This document shows, piece by piece, positions 63,711-64,000 of a stretch of DNA of 64,000 nucleotides. The stretch's first letter is position 1. The number at the start of each line of letters is the position of its first letter. The position numbers and the translations under genes are program-made. The notes under the pieces were generated by a model. That model ran no database searches and was not told the DNA's origin. It saw only the letters and a program-made list of their open reading frames with translations. Where the stretch lies: NCBI RefSeq assembly GCF_000518705.1, contig NZ_JAEC01000004.1, positions 1 to 64,000 of the forward strand, written 5' to 3'. Source of the stretch: Shewanella colwelliana ATCC 39565 (GTDB lineage Bacteria; Pseudomonadota; Gammaproteobacteria; Enterobacterales; Shewanellaceae).

Positions 63711-63749
63711 CCCCATGATGCTAACCACACTGTGATTAGCATCATGGGG
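63711..63749. repeat. Long perfect hairpin without a T-run
   Basis: CCCCATGATGCTAA and TTAGCATCATGGGG form 14-bp perfect arms around an 11-base loop. It lies between the GNAT start and the gene at the window edge and lacks a T-run on either strand, so it does not look like a standard terminator. Confidence 0.6.
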
Positions 63750-63889
63750 GAGCATCACTGCGGTGACAATTAACCAGCGTCTAGCGGGTGTATGCGATGT
63801 TCCCCGTGGCATTAAAATGCCATGTTTACTTTCTCAACGTCATCACCCACTCCACTAACACAAAAAATGGCACTTAAGCCTAGGACACG

Positions 63890-63903
63890 TGAATACGTAT
63901 GCA
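63890..63903. promoter_or_regulatory. LacI-type operator upstream of the edge gene
   Basis: TGAATACGTATGCA is identical to the site before the TonB receptor at 50612. It lies 68 bases before the ATG at 63971, linking that gene to the maltodextrin locus. Confidence 0.7.
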
Positions 63904-63970
63904 GATAATTGCTACTACGCTATGTTAGCTTCTACCATGGGCCAAAACAATTCCTGACCACGGAGTGTCT

Positions 63971-64000
63971 ATGGGCCCTATTCTCACCAAGCAGTTGAAA
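63971..64000 (+). CDS. Start of an unidentified gene, runs off the window
   Basis: ATG at 63971, with CGGAG six bases upstream, opens a frame reading MGPILTKQLK to the window end. Ten residues do not allow a family call. The operator 68 bases before it suggests a maltodextrin function such as a regulator, transporter or glucosidase, but that is inference. Confidence 0.5.
   Translation, partial: MGPILTKQLK

Larger units (their letters stand above)
63659..63970. other. Regulatory region before the edge gene
   Basis: Non-coding. It contains the long hairpin at 63711-63749, a small inverted repeat TGGCATT/AATGCCA at 63807-63822 and the LacI-type operator at 63890. Confidence 0.5.

Noticed and set aside
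1..64000. CRISPR array, prophage or integrative element
   Set aside because: No spaced direct repeats, no integrase, no phage structural genes; the tRNA-Ser has no duplicated 3' end nearby that I could see.

Overview
The window looks like chromosome from a Shewanella-type marine gammaproteobacterium. No 16S or marker search could be run, so the genus is an inference from gene content and order: seqA-pgm divergent from ybfF, then a DUF2788 gene, ybfE and fldA; earP-efp with Arg32 in EF-P; pabB-nudL; a ychE-like gene divergent from adhE; the bkd operon beside nadA; and a TonB-receptor type of maltodextrin locus. Base composition looks moderate and most genes are intact housekeeping genes.

Region 1 (about 1-5.3 kb) is a decayed island. 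It holds the left part of an IS3-family element, a membrane-protein tail cut by that element, an outer-membrane protein with a frameshifted signal peptide, a 39-codon LysR stub beside what looks like a second IS3-type end, an amidohydrolase broken into two pieces, an IS110-family transposase with an internal stop, and remnants of two outer-membrane beta-barrels. A tRNA-Ser(GGA) closes the island.

Region 2 (5.9-18.6 kb) has a NIT-domain chemoreceptor, nadA, the branched-chain 2-oxoacid dehydrogenase operon (E1 alpha, E1 beta, E2), astE, msrA, pgm, seqA and ybfF. Two strong operator-like sites lie here: four tandem MetJ-like boxes before msrA and a 14-bp perfect palindrome before the bkd operon.

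Region 3 (18.6-37.7 kb) is core metabolism and information processing: DUF2788 protein, ybfE, fldA, earP-efp, alaA, yfbR, a dGTPase-like gene, a MarC-family gene, adhE, a 2OG-Fe(II) oxygenase, an S9 peptidase, class I fumarase, pabB, nudL, a small membrane protein and asnS.

Region 4 (37.8-48.5 kb) contains a four-gene operon of a TlpA-like thioredoxin, a DUF4266 lipoprotein, a DUF3570 outer-membrane-type protein and ApbE, which is the least understood system here. It is followed by YjbQ, a SWIM-SNF2 helicase, a GAF-PAS-GGDEF-EAL protein and an RsmB/NOP-type RNA methyltransferase.

Region 5 (48.7-57.7 kb) is a maltodextrin locus: a cytoplasmic-type GH13 glucosidase divergent from a TonB-dependent receptor, then two exported GH13 amylases that overlap by one base. 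LacI-type palindromes centred on ATACGTAT sit between the divergent genes. A further copy lies 13 kb away at 63.9 kb, just before a gene that begins at the window edge, so that gene probably belongs to the same regulon.

Region 6 (57.8-64 kb) has a DEAD-box helicase, an HD-GYP phosphodiesterase, a HlyD plus DUF2955 efflux pair and a frameshifted GNAT acetyltransferase. Several one-base indels in this window lie in short homopolymers and could be real mutations or sequencing errors. No CRISPR array, prophage, rRNA or recognisable defence island was seen.
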